From Hydrangea macrophylla (taxonomy: Eukaryota; Streptophyta; Magnoliopsida; Cornales; Hydrangeaceae), in assembly GCA_033977485.1 (NCBI GenBank), contig CM066988.1, positions 29,802,501 to 29,866,500 on the forward strand: a stretch of 64,000 nucleotides of DNA, read 5' to 3'. Below are positions 55,105 through 64,000 of this stretch, piece by piece (the stretch's first letter is position 1; each line of letters begins with the position of its first letter). A program made the translations under genes and the position numbers. Below the pieces are notes generated by a model, which did no database searches, was not told the DNA's origin, and saw only the letters and a program-made list of their open reading frames with translations.

Positions 55105-55294
55105 TCAAGAGTTGAAAAGGTGCGGATACTCGTTCCTCATTTCTTCCTCGTTCTCCCACGTAGCTTCCTCGACTGTATGACTATGCCACAATACTTTCAC
55201 CATTGGAATTGTCTTCGTTCTCAACACTCGCTCTTTTCTGTCCAAGATCCCCACTGGATGCTCTACATAAGTCAAGTCTTCTTGGATTTGCAAT
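55105..55294 (-). pseudogene. Chromodomain of the integrase C-terminus
   Basis: Reads [51 protein letters not shown]: the aromatic and acidic pattern of a plant chromoviral chromodomain, which targets integration to chromatin marks. It is in a different frame from the integrase; a one-base lesion at about 55294 separates them. Confidence 0.9.
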
Positions 55295-56400
55295 GTTCCG
55301 GTACGATGATCTTACTCGTATCCGTCATACACCGTCTCAACATCGACACATGAAACACGTTGTGCACGAACGCTAACTCAGATGATAAGGCTAGTCGGTA
55401 AGCCACTGATCCTACTTTCTCTAGGATCTCAAATGGTCCAACGAATCTTGGGTTAAGTTTTCCTCGCTTCCCAAATCGGACAATGCCTTTCGAAGGCGAT
55501 ACTCGTAAGTATACAAAGTCTCCTACTTCAAATGTCATCGGTCGTCGCTTAGAGTCCGCATAACTCTTATAACGACTCTGAGCCACCTTAAGTCGCTCCT
55601 GGATTAATTTCACCTTCTCAGTAGTCAATTGTATTATCTCAGGTCTTATCAATCTTCTTTCCCCAACCTCGGTCCAACAAACCGGTGAACGACACTTACG
55701 TCCATACAAAGCTTCATACGGTGCCATGCCGATACTTGACTGAAAACCGTTGTTGTAATCAAATTCGATTAATGGTAAGTGTTTCTCCCAATCACTCCCA
55801 AAATCTAGGACACACAATCTCAACATATCCTCTAAGGTCTGAATCGTCCGTTCTGATTGTCCGTCGGTCTGAGGATGAAATGCGGTACTGAAACTCAACT
55901 TCGTACCCATAGCTTCTTGCAAACTTCCCCAAAATCTTGATGTAAAACTACTATCATGATCCGATATAATCACTGCTGGAACCCCGTGTAGTCTTACAAT
56001 CTCTTTCACATACAACTCCGCTAACTTGGACGGCTTAGTCGTCTTAATCGGAAGAAAATGAGCTGATTTCGTCAATCTGTCAACTATAACCCAAATCTTG
56101 TCGTTCTTGTTAGGTGATCGTGGAAATCCATATACAAAATCCATCGTGATCTCATCCCATTTCCACTCTGATACAGGTAACGGTTGTAGTAATCTTGCAG
56201 GTACTTGTCTTTCTGCCTTGATCTGTTGACATGCCGAGCACTCTGAGACATATTGCCAACCTCTCGTTTCATGCCCTTCCACCAAAAATTCTCTCGCAAG
56301 TTCCGGTACATCTTATTACTTCCCGGGTGAACTGAATATTTGGTACTATGTGCTTCCCCTAGGATTCGTTCCTTCAAGTCTTCACATTTGGCACACACAG
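55272..56400 (-). pseudogene. Chromoviral integrase
   Basis: The main frame 56285-55272 carries [12 protein letters not shown] (end of the zinc domain), [31 protein letters not shown] (usual SDRD is SDHD) and [18 protein letters not shown], giving D, D and [16 protein letters not shown], a [10 protein letters not shown] block and [12 protein letters not shown] follow. The zinc domain start ([20 protein letters not shown]) lies upstream at 56355-56290 after a frameshift. Otherwise open for 337 codons. Confidence 0.92.
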
Positions 56401-56580
56401 TCGACTCCCAAGCATCAATACTTGTTGTTCTAAAGTGAATCCGGGTCGTTTCCCCGAAGGTATCTCATCTCTCATTTTGCACAAGTAAGAGTCGTTGAAC
56501 TGTTCCGCCTTGATCTCATCAATAATACTTGGGTGAGCGATAATTGCCATCATTAAGCCACCATTCGTCTCTGGAGTCTG
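56401..56580 (-). other. Deletion junction: protease-RT linker joined to pre-integrase region
   Basis: Downstream of the protease the linker (a FPDNLPDVLIEREIEF block and IELMPD) normally leads into RT. Here, near 56560-56580, it passes directly into MMAIIAHPSII and EIKAEQFNDSYLCKMRDEIP, which belongs between RNase H and integrase. No RT motif (such as YxDD) exists anywhere in 55063-58490. About 1.5-2 kb is missing compared with a standard element. Confidence 0.85.
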
Positions 56581-57184
56581 GCATTAACTCAATTGTGAAC
56601 TCAATCTCCCTCTCAATCAGAACATCTGGTAAGTTATCTGGAAATCCATCTGGATATTCCCGCACTATCGGAATGTCTTCTACTTTCAAGTCAGTCGCTG
56701 TTGTGTCAATCACTGAACACAGAAACCCCTGAAATCCTTTTCTCAACAACTTACCCGCTCGGATAGCCGAAATCAAATACGGTGGCGGTGTAACCCCACT
56801 CCCTTGAAAATTAAAGTCTCCGTGCATCGGTGATCGAAAATTAACTTCTTTCCGTTCACAATCTATCGTGGCTTGGTTAAGGGATGACCAATCCATTCCT
56901 AAAATGACGTCGAAATGGTTCACGACAAGCGGTATAAGATCTACGGTCATCAACTTCCCGCCTAGTTTGATTTCACAGTTCTTGTATATCGTGGATGTTA
57001 CTATCGGCTTGCTAAGTGGTAAAGCAACAGACAGTTCATATCCTAACGGTGCCGATCTAACATTCATATGTTCAACAAAATCATGCGACACGAATGAATG
57101 CGTAGATCCTGAATCAACTAGTATGCGTGCTAGATGCGAACATATAAGCACCATACCTGAGACCACCGTCTCCGTAGCAGCCAC
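56519..57184 (-). pseudogene. Chromoviral aspartic protease
   Basis: The frame starts near MAATETVVSGMVLICSH, with active site RILVDSGSTHSFVS (57127-57085) and second motif FDVILGMDWSSLNQATIDC (56925-56870), ending in the RT-linker part. It is open until the deletion junction, after which it reads out of frame for about 15 codons to a stop at 56519. It would mature Gag and Pol. Confidence 0.9.
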
Positions 57185-57573
57185 ATCCCCGGGTTCATCT
57201 GGAATGATCTCCCTTCTCGCTGCTCAGTCCCTTGCCTCCCACCATTAGACTGCCTAGGCTTCGAACCGTTAGAAGCCATAGAGCTCGCTCCTTCTTGGGG
57301 TCGCTTCCTTGGACAATTCTTCGCTCTATGCCCGGGTGTACCACAATCAAAGCATTTGATTTGCGAATCGGGTGTGAAACTTGCACTACCCATTCCTTGA
57401 GTTTTGGTTTGAAAGTTAGTCATAAAGCATCGGCCAGTGTGTGGTCGATTGCAGAGTGGACACAATGGTATGCTAACTGACGGCCTTCTGGGTCCACTGA
57501 AACTAGAGCTAGAGCCCCGTGCAAATGGCCTCTTGAATGGTCCTCGCTGGTTCCGATCACTACCCTCACTACC
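57185..57573 (-). pseudogene. Gag zinc knuckle region
   Basis: CFDCGTPGHRAKNCP (57350-57306) is a perfect CCHC knuckle; CPLCNRPHTGRC upstream is the extra Cys/His motif common in this lineage. A Ser/Gly/Arg-rich linker leads toward the protease in another frame. It binds genomic RNA. Confidence 0.85.
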
Positions 57574-58284
57574 TCACTTTCCATGCTGATTCTGTCTCGA
57601 TCTCTCCATCCCACTTTCAGCTACAAGTGCCGTTTGTTGTACTGTGGCAACAGTTGAATGTTCATAGGTCTCCACCCTCAAACGAATATTATCTCTCAAC
57701 CCATCCTCGTACTTCCTTGCTCTGTCTTCCTCTGTCAATACAGACCCCTTTCCAAATCTCAGTAAGGCTTTGTACTTCGAAGTATACTCCGTTACCGTCA
57801 AATCCCCCTGTCGAAGGTTGTCAAATTCTCTCTTCTTCGCATTGAGAGCAGCCCTTGGAAAGAATCGGCGATTGAACTCCGCTTTGAATCCCTCCCAAGT
57901 TATCGGTGCTCCCTGTTCTAGAACGTTCACCCACCAATTCTGGGCCTCGCCCCTGAGTATATCACTAGCGTTCTCAATCTTCAACGTATCGGACATCGGA
58001 ATCGATCTAAAAATCCTTTCCATATCCATGACCCAATGCTCTGCTAGCGTCGTATCAGAAGTTCCGTGAAACTCTGTTGGCTTCTTCCTTGTAAATTGTT
58101 CTGACACAGATCGTCCACCCCTACTTTCGAGTATCGGTATAGCTATTGGTATTGCCTCCAATGGAGGTGTTGGAGGTAACCGCTCTGCTAAATTCCGTAT
58201 CATATCTCCCATGTTTCCCATCATTTCTGCCATTTGGTTCATTCGGCGAGTATGTGGTGACAGATCTTGGTCATCGTCACTCAT
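57574..58284 (-). pseudogene. Chromoviral gag (capsid)
   Basis: ATG at 58284 (MSDDDQDLSPHTRRM..), 206 bp inside the primer site. The core has KKPTEFHGTSDTTLAEHWVM, a LRGEAQNWW block, ITWEGFKAEFNRRFFPRA, LRQGDLTVTEYTSKYKALLR and ARKYEDGLRDNIRLRV. TGA at 57574-57576 (after NQHGK) is the only lesion seen in 236 codons; the sense continues in phase afterwards. The start is well supported by position. Confidence 0.92.
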
Positions 58285-58464
58285 GATTGTACAATCCTGT
58301 TAATCTCGATGTATAAACACAACGCAGATATGACAATCAACATAAGCATGTATGTACAACAACATATATATGCAACATCATCTCAACAATGTACGAATGC
58401 AATCTAGAACATGTGGCAAAACACTCAACACACCACTCGTCGTCGAACGTTCCCCAAAGTTTTG

Positions 58465-58486
58465 TTACCTATAGCTCTGATACCAA
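58465..58486 (-). other. Primer-binding site of the Tekay-like element
   Basis: On the minus strand TTTAT then TGGTATCAGAGCTATAGG follows the LTR end CGTGACA. This matches the initiator-Met tRNA 3' end. Confidence 0.9.
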
Positions 58487-58490
58487 TAAA

Positions 58491-60568
58491 TGTCACGACC
58501 CATCCCGCTACGGGCGGAAATAGGACACGTGGCACGCCACCGAGGCTCATCCAATTCATTCTATAACTCTAGCAGCGGAAAAGAAACTTAAACAAACTCT
58601 TTAAAACAAAGTTCATTTTGGGAGAAATAAAATTTTGAACTACGAGTCCGTAAAATCTGTATCAATTGGTAAAGTTAATTATATTTCAAATTAACCATAA
58701 AAGTTTTATTAGGGACCCCAAAGGCACCCTAAAAGCAAAATAGAACATTTCAATATTTTCCGAAAAAGGTACTTCCTTTGTAAAAGCACTATTCACAAGC
58801 AGTCCACTTTCCTATTTTTTTCATTTTTTTTTTAAAACGTCGCAAACACGACAAAACTTCAACATACAAATTCCAATCATTCAGAAACTTGATCAAAAGT
58901 ATATAAACATATTAGACAGCATGTCTAAGCTTTGAAAACATTAACGGAATAAGTTAAGGGCTCGTTGGGATCAAATCATTAAAGTACTAATAACCTACAT
59001 TCAAAATCCAAAATGACAAGTTAGGTATTCCCAAAACAAGAATCCACAAGCTCGGATTTGTTACAACCATAACCAAAGTGGTTTGAGACATATTACAACA
59101 TTACTAAACCATTCCTAACCTTCCAAGTTGAAGTTAATAGTTCTTACTTCTCATTATTTCACTTTACAACATTTGGAATAGAAAACAAAAACATATATAA
59201 AAGTGATCCCTGGCATTCCCGTTAGCCTCACTCTTCTCGCTTCTTTTTCCCTTTCTTCCTGTTACCTGCAATGGAGGAAGTCTCCACTGCTCAGCTATAT
59301 GCTGAGTGTACAATTCTATGACAAATGCATGTATGACAATTCATGCCTTAATATCATCACAACAACAAATAGTCGCTAGGGAGAGAGATACGCGTTCACC
59401 CGGTAATGGAATTGATGCCGTAGCTGGGCCTTCTCCCAAACTACTCATCCAGTACCCTGGCTGGGCCTTCTCCCAAACCATGCACAGTAACCGTCGCTAC
59501 TAAATTCTCAAACATCGAGAAGCTTACCCCGGCATGAATTTGTATAACCTCCCCTTTGACCCATATAGACATTTAGCATACTCACATAACCATACAAACA
59601 TGCTTTCATACGTATTCGCGAGTAAATTAACTGGCCTAACTACCACATGAATTTTGCCCGGATCACAAATCATGCTCGATATTTAAAGCATCCAAAATTG
59701 ACTATATAACATAAGTCACGAATTCATACCTCGTGCTATATCTCTAATACTTCAGGGAAAGTATAGGACACCAATTAAACGTCGAATATCCGATTACAAG
59801 CGATTCCTACAAGTATACACATGTTTTTCCCAAATTCTTAAAATTAGCTTTTCGGAAATAATTTGCCAAACGTGGCCTAATAGACATCAAAACGTAGCTA
59901 ATACCTCGAGGTGTCCGAATATAAAATTTGGAGAAAAGCTGACGATCGGAAGTTCGTCGATTTGTGTCTTGAAGCTTGAAACAATAAATCCACCTTTTGG
60001 CCTCCTTTTGATTTAGGTTAGAAAATTATAACTAATGAAAATATCTCATGGTTTTCTATATATAGGCACGACTTTTGGAAATCGTGTTTAACTCCCCGCG
60101 AGTTCTCTAAACTTCTAATTATCCCTTGAAACGTCGTACACGTCCATTTTATGACTTCACGAGTGAAAACTATAAATTACGAAAGTTTTCGTCTAAGTTC
60201 CGTTTAGGTCCGTAATTACGTAGAAAACTAAATTACATGGAATCTCTAGACAACCTACCTACCTTTTATACAACGCGACACTCACGTTCTCACCACAGTA
60301 TTCAAAAATGATTTAAGACCAGATCAAAACTACCAGAAATTATACTACACAGGTAAATTACTATTCATAAAATACCAGATATTTCAAATAACATTTAATC
60401 ACACAAATGTCATTTAATTCTTACGAATGCCTCAATGTCAATGGATATCGAATCACCGTGTCCTCACTTGACACCCTTCGTTGACCATAGTCAACCAATT
60501 TCTCAATTATCAATCAACATTAATAATTCTCACAATTCAAATATGCATTTTCCGGGCCGGGTGTGACA
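58491..60568 (-). repeat. 5' LTR of the Tekay-like element (2078 bp)
   Basis: Near-identical to 52991-55062; differences are scattered substitutions and a few indels, such as an extra CTAC near 60255 and TGTCAA near 60435. On the minus strand a CCTATATATAGAAAACC near 60052-60068 may be its TATA region. Confidence 0.95.
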
Positions 60569-60573
60569 TTGTG

Positions 60574-61009
60574 ACAGTTAGGTAATTAAGCTTCCCAACT
60601 AAGCGTCCGTACTATCCTGGATCATAAAGTAGCTCCCCCTGATCTGGCAATAATTTGGAATTGGGATCCATAGGAGTATCCAAAGGTTTTGATCCCAACA
60701 TTCTTGTCTCAGTCAGCAAATCAAGAACATATTTCCTCTGAGATAAGCAGATCCCTTCACTAGACCTGGCCACCTCAATGCCTAAGAAATACCTAAGCTG
60801 CCCAAATCTTTGGTCTGAAACTTGACTTGTAAGAAGGATTTTAACTCCTGAATGCCCTTAGAATCATTACCAGTAATGACGATATCATCAACATAGACAA
60901 TTAACAGAATTTTCCCTCTAGAGTGTATCTATAGAAAACAGAATGATCAACACCACATCTCTGAAGGCCAAACTCAGCAATCACATCACTGAACCTGCCA
61001 AACCAAGCA

Positions 61010-61043
<34 letters not shown>

Positions 61044-61403
61044 TCTTCAAACCATAGAAAGACTTTTTTAATTTGCAAACCAAACTAGACTCCCCCAGAG
61101 CAACAAATCCAGGTGGTTGCTCCATGTAGATTCCTTAAGAAGAGTACCATTTAGAAACGCGTTCTTAACATCCAACTGATGAAGAGGCCAGTGATAAGTA
61201 GTAGCAAGGGAGATAAAAAAACGAACTGAGGCAATCTTGGCCACTGGAGAAAAAGTTTCTGAATAGTCAAGTCCATAGACTTGAGTGTAGCCTTTGGCAA
61301 CAAGGGTGGCCTTCAAACTGTCCAAAGTGCCATCAGGGTGAACCTTAACTGCATATACCCAACGACGACCCGCCACAGATTTTCCTGGTGGGAGAGGGAC
61401 CAA
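60574..61403 (-). pseudogene. Copia reverse transcriptase (proximal piece)
   Basis: Landmarks: KSVAGRRWVYAVKVHPDGTL, VAKGYTQVYGLDYSETFSP, WPLHQLDVKNAFLNG, a frameshift, MEQPPGFVALG, KLKKSFYGLKKS, a proline run from a C30 tract, RAWFGRFSD, and YVDDIVITGNDS near 60895-60860. RYFLGIEVARSSEGI and RLVGKLNYL-like sequence up to the insertion follow. The catalytic YVDD is intact but the finger-palm region is interrupted by the homopolymer. Confidence 0.88.
61011..61040. repeat. Poly-G run, 30 bases, inside RT
   Basis: An uninterrupted G30 on the plus strand (C30 in the coding strand). In the protein it expands the Pro of the conserved SPRAWF block. Confidence 0.95.
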
Positions 61404-61964
61404 GTCCTAAGTACCAGTCTCTTTAAGAGCACACATCTTATCTTGCATAGCTTGGTTCCAACCAGAATGGGCAAGTGCTTCTGCAACAGTGTTAGGAATA
61501 GAAATGGAAGACACAGAAGCAACGAAGGAATAGGAGACATATTTAGAAATAGGATGTGAAGTGGTACAAGTACACTTACCCTTCCTAAGAGCAATGGGAA
61601 GACCTAAATCTGCCTGTTCTGGAGGAGAAGACGGTGGATCTGAGGACACAGGAGGCGGAGGCTGAGCAGAGGAGTCCGGGATACGCTTTGGAACTTGACG
61701 ACGAGTATAGACCTGCAAATCAGGACGAGACAAGCGAGTGGAAGCATCGAAGACTGGAATAGGAATAGGCAGCATAAAATCCGGATCAGTGGCCGAATGA
61801 GACTCAGAATAAAAAGGTGTAGACTCAAAAAACGTAACATCGGCAGAGATAAAGTACCGACGAAGGGAGGGACTATAACAACGATACCCTTTTTGCGTCC
61901 TTGAATAACCTAAGAAAACACACCGAATTGCCCGTGGGTCTAATTTATCAGTACTAGGAGTCAA
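61404..61964 (-). pseudogene. Copia integrase C-terminus and linker to RT
   Basis: TDKLDPRAIRCVFLGYSRTQ and GYRCYSPSLRRYFISADVTF are the conserved C-terminal integrase blocks. A Pro/Ser-rich linker (QPPPPVSSDPPSSPPEQADL) and the pre-RT CTTSHPISKYVSYSFV follow. Open over 185 codons. Confidence 0.85.
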
Positions 61965-62553
61965 CTGATGGACAAAGCAAACACACTAAAAAACATGTGG
62001 ATCCACCGAGAATAGACTCAGTAGGAAACAAAGAGTGTGGTGTATGGCCATTAAGAACTGAAGACGGCATACGGTAAATCAAGTGACAAGCAGTTAGGAC
62101 ATCATCCCCCCAAAAAATCTTTGGAACACATATTTCAAACAACAAAGTGTGTGTAACTTCTAATAAATGTCTGTTTTCTGCAACACTATTTTGTTGTGGT
62201 GTATGCACACAGGAAGACTGATGAATCATTCCATGTTGGGTCATATAAGTACTAAAAGGGTTAGAGAAATATTCTTGTGCATTATCACTTAGAAGAACAC
62301 GAACAAATACACCAAATTGAGTTTGAATTTCAGCACAAAATGCACAAAAAATAGAAATTAACTCAGAACGATTTTTCATTAAATAAAGCCAAGTTACTCT
62401 TGAATAATCATTCACAAAGGTAACAAAATACCGATATGCCTTTTGGGAGGTTATACGGTGAGGACCCCATACATCAGAATGTACTAACTGAAAAGGACTA
62501 GGCGCTCTTTTATTGAGTCGGGTAGCAAATTGAACACGGTGATGCTTCCCCAA
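61965..62553 (-). pseudogene. Copia integrase core
   Basis: FQLVHSDVWGPHRITSQ, RYFVTFVNDYSRVTWLYLMK (the usual FIDDYSR has Asn in place of one Asp: FVNDYSR), VRVLLSDNAQEY and HTPQQNSVAENRHLLEV. Asp and Glu of the D-D-E set remain recognisable. The core frame is open but shifts near 61960. Confidence 0.85.
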
Positions 62554-62563
62554 CTGACATGAC

Positions 62564-63228
62564 TCACACTAAAGACTGCAAAGAACTTAAACTAGGAACT
62601 AAGAGCTCCAAATTAGCCAAAGAAGGATGACCAAGGCGGCAATGAATCTGATGAGGTGAAACAGTAGCAGGACAGGCAATTGGTGAAGGAGCAGGGAGAG
62701 GATCACCATCAAAGTAATAGAGGCCATTAGACTCATGCCCGACGCCAATCGTCTTCCGAGTCGTCAAATCTTGAATAAGAATAGAATTAGGAGAAAAAGA
62801 GACACAACAGTTAGTTAACTGACCAACAAACATTAAATTAAAGGACGAACGAGGTATGTATAAAACAGAAGACAATGATAAAGACGAAGATGGTTGAGCC
62901 GTCCCGATTCCTTTAATAGGAGTTGAGGACCTATCCGCCAAAGTGACTGGGGGAAGAGACGATGACAACTGGATTGATGTAAAAAGACGAGATGTACCTG
63001 TCAAATGATTACTAGCTCCAGAATCAATTACCCATGGGGAAGAACTTGAAGCAATGCAAGCAGTATGTGTACCTTCACGCTGAGCTAAGGAAGCAGATGA
63101 TGTGGATGCCTGGTGTGCTGCCTGATACTGAAGCAACTGTGTGTATTCCTCGCGAGGAACAGAAACGGTATCCATAGGAGTAGTAACAGGAGAGAACCCA
63201 GAATCAGAAATGACAACATTTGCAACCT

Positions 63229-63261
<33 letters not shown>

Positions 63262-63718
63262 GGGGAGGGCGACCATGGAGCTGCCAGCACGTATCTCTGC
63301 TATGCTGATCCCGAAAGCAATAGGTGCACTGGAGAGTCTGGCCTCGACCATGGCCAGGACCACCACCCTGAAATCCTCCTCCGCGTCTTCCACGGTTAGG
63401 ACCACCACCCCTAACAGGAGGGGGCGGGGTCTGAGTAATAAGAGCGGAGCGATCAACAAGCGAAGGAGATGGAGGTAGGTCCCGAGGGGTACTCTGTAGA
63501 CCACGTTGATATGTCTCGGAAAATGTAGGACGAGTATCACTGCCAAGGATTTGAGACCGTATAGCCTCATATTCAAGTTTGAGACTGGCAAGAAACTTCA
63601 TAACCAACATTTGTTCCCGCTGTTTCTGTTGTTCCTGAACACTAGTGGTAGGGGGCATAACAATATTCAATTCTTCATGTAACCGTTTCATAGCAGCAAA
63701 ATAATCGGTAAAAGACAA
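62564..63718 (-). pseudogene. Copia gag-protease
   Basis: A 384-codon open frame. Gag end: FTDYFAAMKRLHEELN, MKFLASLKLEYEAIRSQILG, a Gly/Arg-rich stretch, a CTYCFRDQHSRDTCW knuckle, a polyproline from the C32 tract, then the protease SSPWVIDSGASNHLTG near 63035-62990, and gag_pre-integrase HQIHCRLGHPSLANLELL. It stops at 62564-62566, where a CESCQLGKHHRVQF zinc block follows directly, so the stop is a point lesion. N-terminal gag is missing. Confidence 0.9.
63229..63260. repeat. Poly-G run, 32 bases, inside gag
   Basis: An uninterrupted G32 on the plus strand, then AGGGGAGGG. It encodes the polyproline after the zinc knuckle. Confidence 0.95.
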
Positions 63719-63722
63719 ATCA

Positions 63723-64000
63723 TAGTATGGCTCATCAACTTAATACCTCTATAGTTGTTGCATTGTTGTACATCTCCTTACTCTTATATATAGGCACTAG
63801 GATGCTCTTCCTCCACTCATCAGGCATTTTTCTAGTCATTAAAATCCTATTAAAAACTTTTGTAAGCCAAGATGCCCCCACATCTCCCAAGCATTTCCAA
63901 ACCTCAATGGGGATCCCATCTGGTCCTAAGGCCTTGTTGGGTTTCATCTTCTTCAAAGCAAATTCCACCTCAAACTTCCTTATTCTCCGATAGAATCTGT
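63723..64000 (-). pseudogene. LINE (non-LTR) reverse transcriptase fragment
   Basis: Read from the right edge: RFYRRIRKFEVEFALKKMKP, NKALGPDGIPIEVWKCLGD, WLTKVFNRI, MPDEWRKSILVPIYKSKE, then after a one-base shift NYRGIKLMSHTM. These are the first conserved blocks of plant LINE RT. It continues past 64000 and is cut at 63723 where Copia gag begins. LINE RT copies RNA at a nicked target. Confidence 0.92.

Larger units (their letters stand above)
52991..60568 (-). mobile_element. Tekay-like chromovirus, complete ends, RT/RNase H deleted (7578 bp)
   Basis: LTRs at 52991-55062 and 58491-60568 start TGTCACGACC and end GGTGTGACA. The flanks TTGTG (52986-52990 and 60569-60573) are a perfect 5-bp target duplication. 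Genes read leftward: gag, zinc knuckle, protease, integrase and chromodomain, but no RT or RNase H. The chromodomain and LTR termini place it with chromoviruses, most like Tekay/Del. By eye I count about 30-35 differences between the LTRs (98-99% identity), so the insertion is young. Confidence 0.95.
60574..63722 (-). mobile_element. Ty1/copia element split by the Tekay-like insertion
   Basis: Read right to left: gag (from 63718), protease, integrase, RT. Its RT continues at 52990-52801 on the far side of the insertion. The gag start, 5' LTR, RNase H and 3' LTR are missing. At the right it abuts a LINE fragment at about 63722. Two 30-base G runs occur in it (see findings). Confidence 0.88.

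Noticed and set aside
53810..59503. Identical 65-codon ORF at 53810-54007 and 59306-59503
   Set aside because: Same place in the two LTRs of one element, so identity reflects LTR identity; no domain or start context supports a gene.

Overview
The window is a repeat-rich stretch of a flowering-plant nuclear genome, most likely a eudicot with a large, transposon-dense genome. I infer this from lineages found in plants (Athila-, Ogre-, Retand/Tat- and Tekay-like Ty3/gypsy elements, several Ty1/copia elements, a TRIM, a tRNA-like SINE, a LINE). The one recognisable host gene, the 5' part of a mitochondrial 3-hydroxyisobutyrate dehydrogenase (HIBADH), also has plant-type GT..AG introns. I see no bacterial operon, CRISPR array or rRNA.

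Layout, left part (1-38 kb). 1-3107 is the right end of a long Ty3 LTR with two internal tandem arrays. It abuts an Athila-like element (3108-9366) that keeps gag and protease but no reverse transcriptase (RT) or integrase (INT), followed by a long 3' region and its 3' LTR. From 9367 to 28084 lies a nest. A Retand/Tat-like element has a 5' LTR at 9367-9913, a gag remnant, an antisense spliced ORF at 26583-25112 and a 3' LTR at 27459-28084. It is split by an Ogre-like element (5' LTR 10696-13630, gag, protease, RT, RNase H, INT to 24400). That element is in turn split by a solo LTR of its own superfamily (19987-22948, target duplication CCATG). 28085-34760 holds decayed LTR-type sequence with several tandem arrays. 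34965-37795 holds a small MITE-like hairpin, a SINE-like tRNA head and a 1.1-kb fold-back structure.

Centre (38-43 kb). A roughly 2.9-kb terminal-inverted-repeat element (38138-40995), probably Mutator-like, carries a broken ORF resembling the C-terminus of plant mobile domain proteins. It ends about 90 bp before the start codon of HIBADH. HIBADH exons 1-3 (41086-42977) have clean splice sites and phases. The remaining exons are not visible, so they lie beyond 64 kb or are lost.

Right part (44-64 kb). Everything after exon 3 is mostly minus-strand retroelement: an Athila RT fragment fused to a Copia integrase, a plus-strand Copia fragment, a Copia element interrupted by a 343-bp TRIM (target duplication GAAAC), and another Copia element split by a complete-ended Tekay-like chromovirus (52991-60568, target duplication TTGTG). 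That chromovirus has LTRs about 98-99% identical but has lost RT and RNase H by internal deletion. A LINE RT fragment runs off the right edge.

Nearly every element ORF is broken. Many of the stops in the Ogre-like pol are explained by C-to-T or G-to-A changes, as expected of old methylated repeats. Element lineages were assigned by recognising protein motifs by eye; no search was run.
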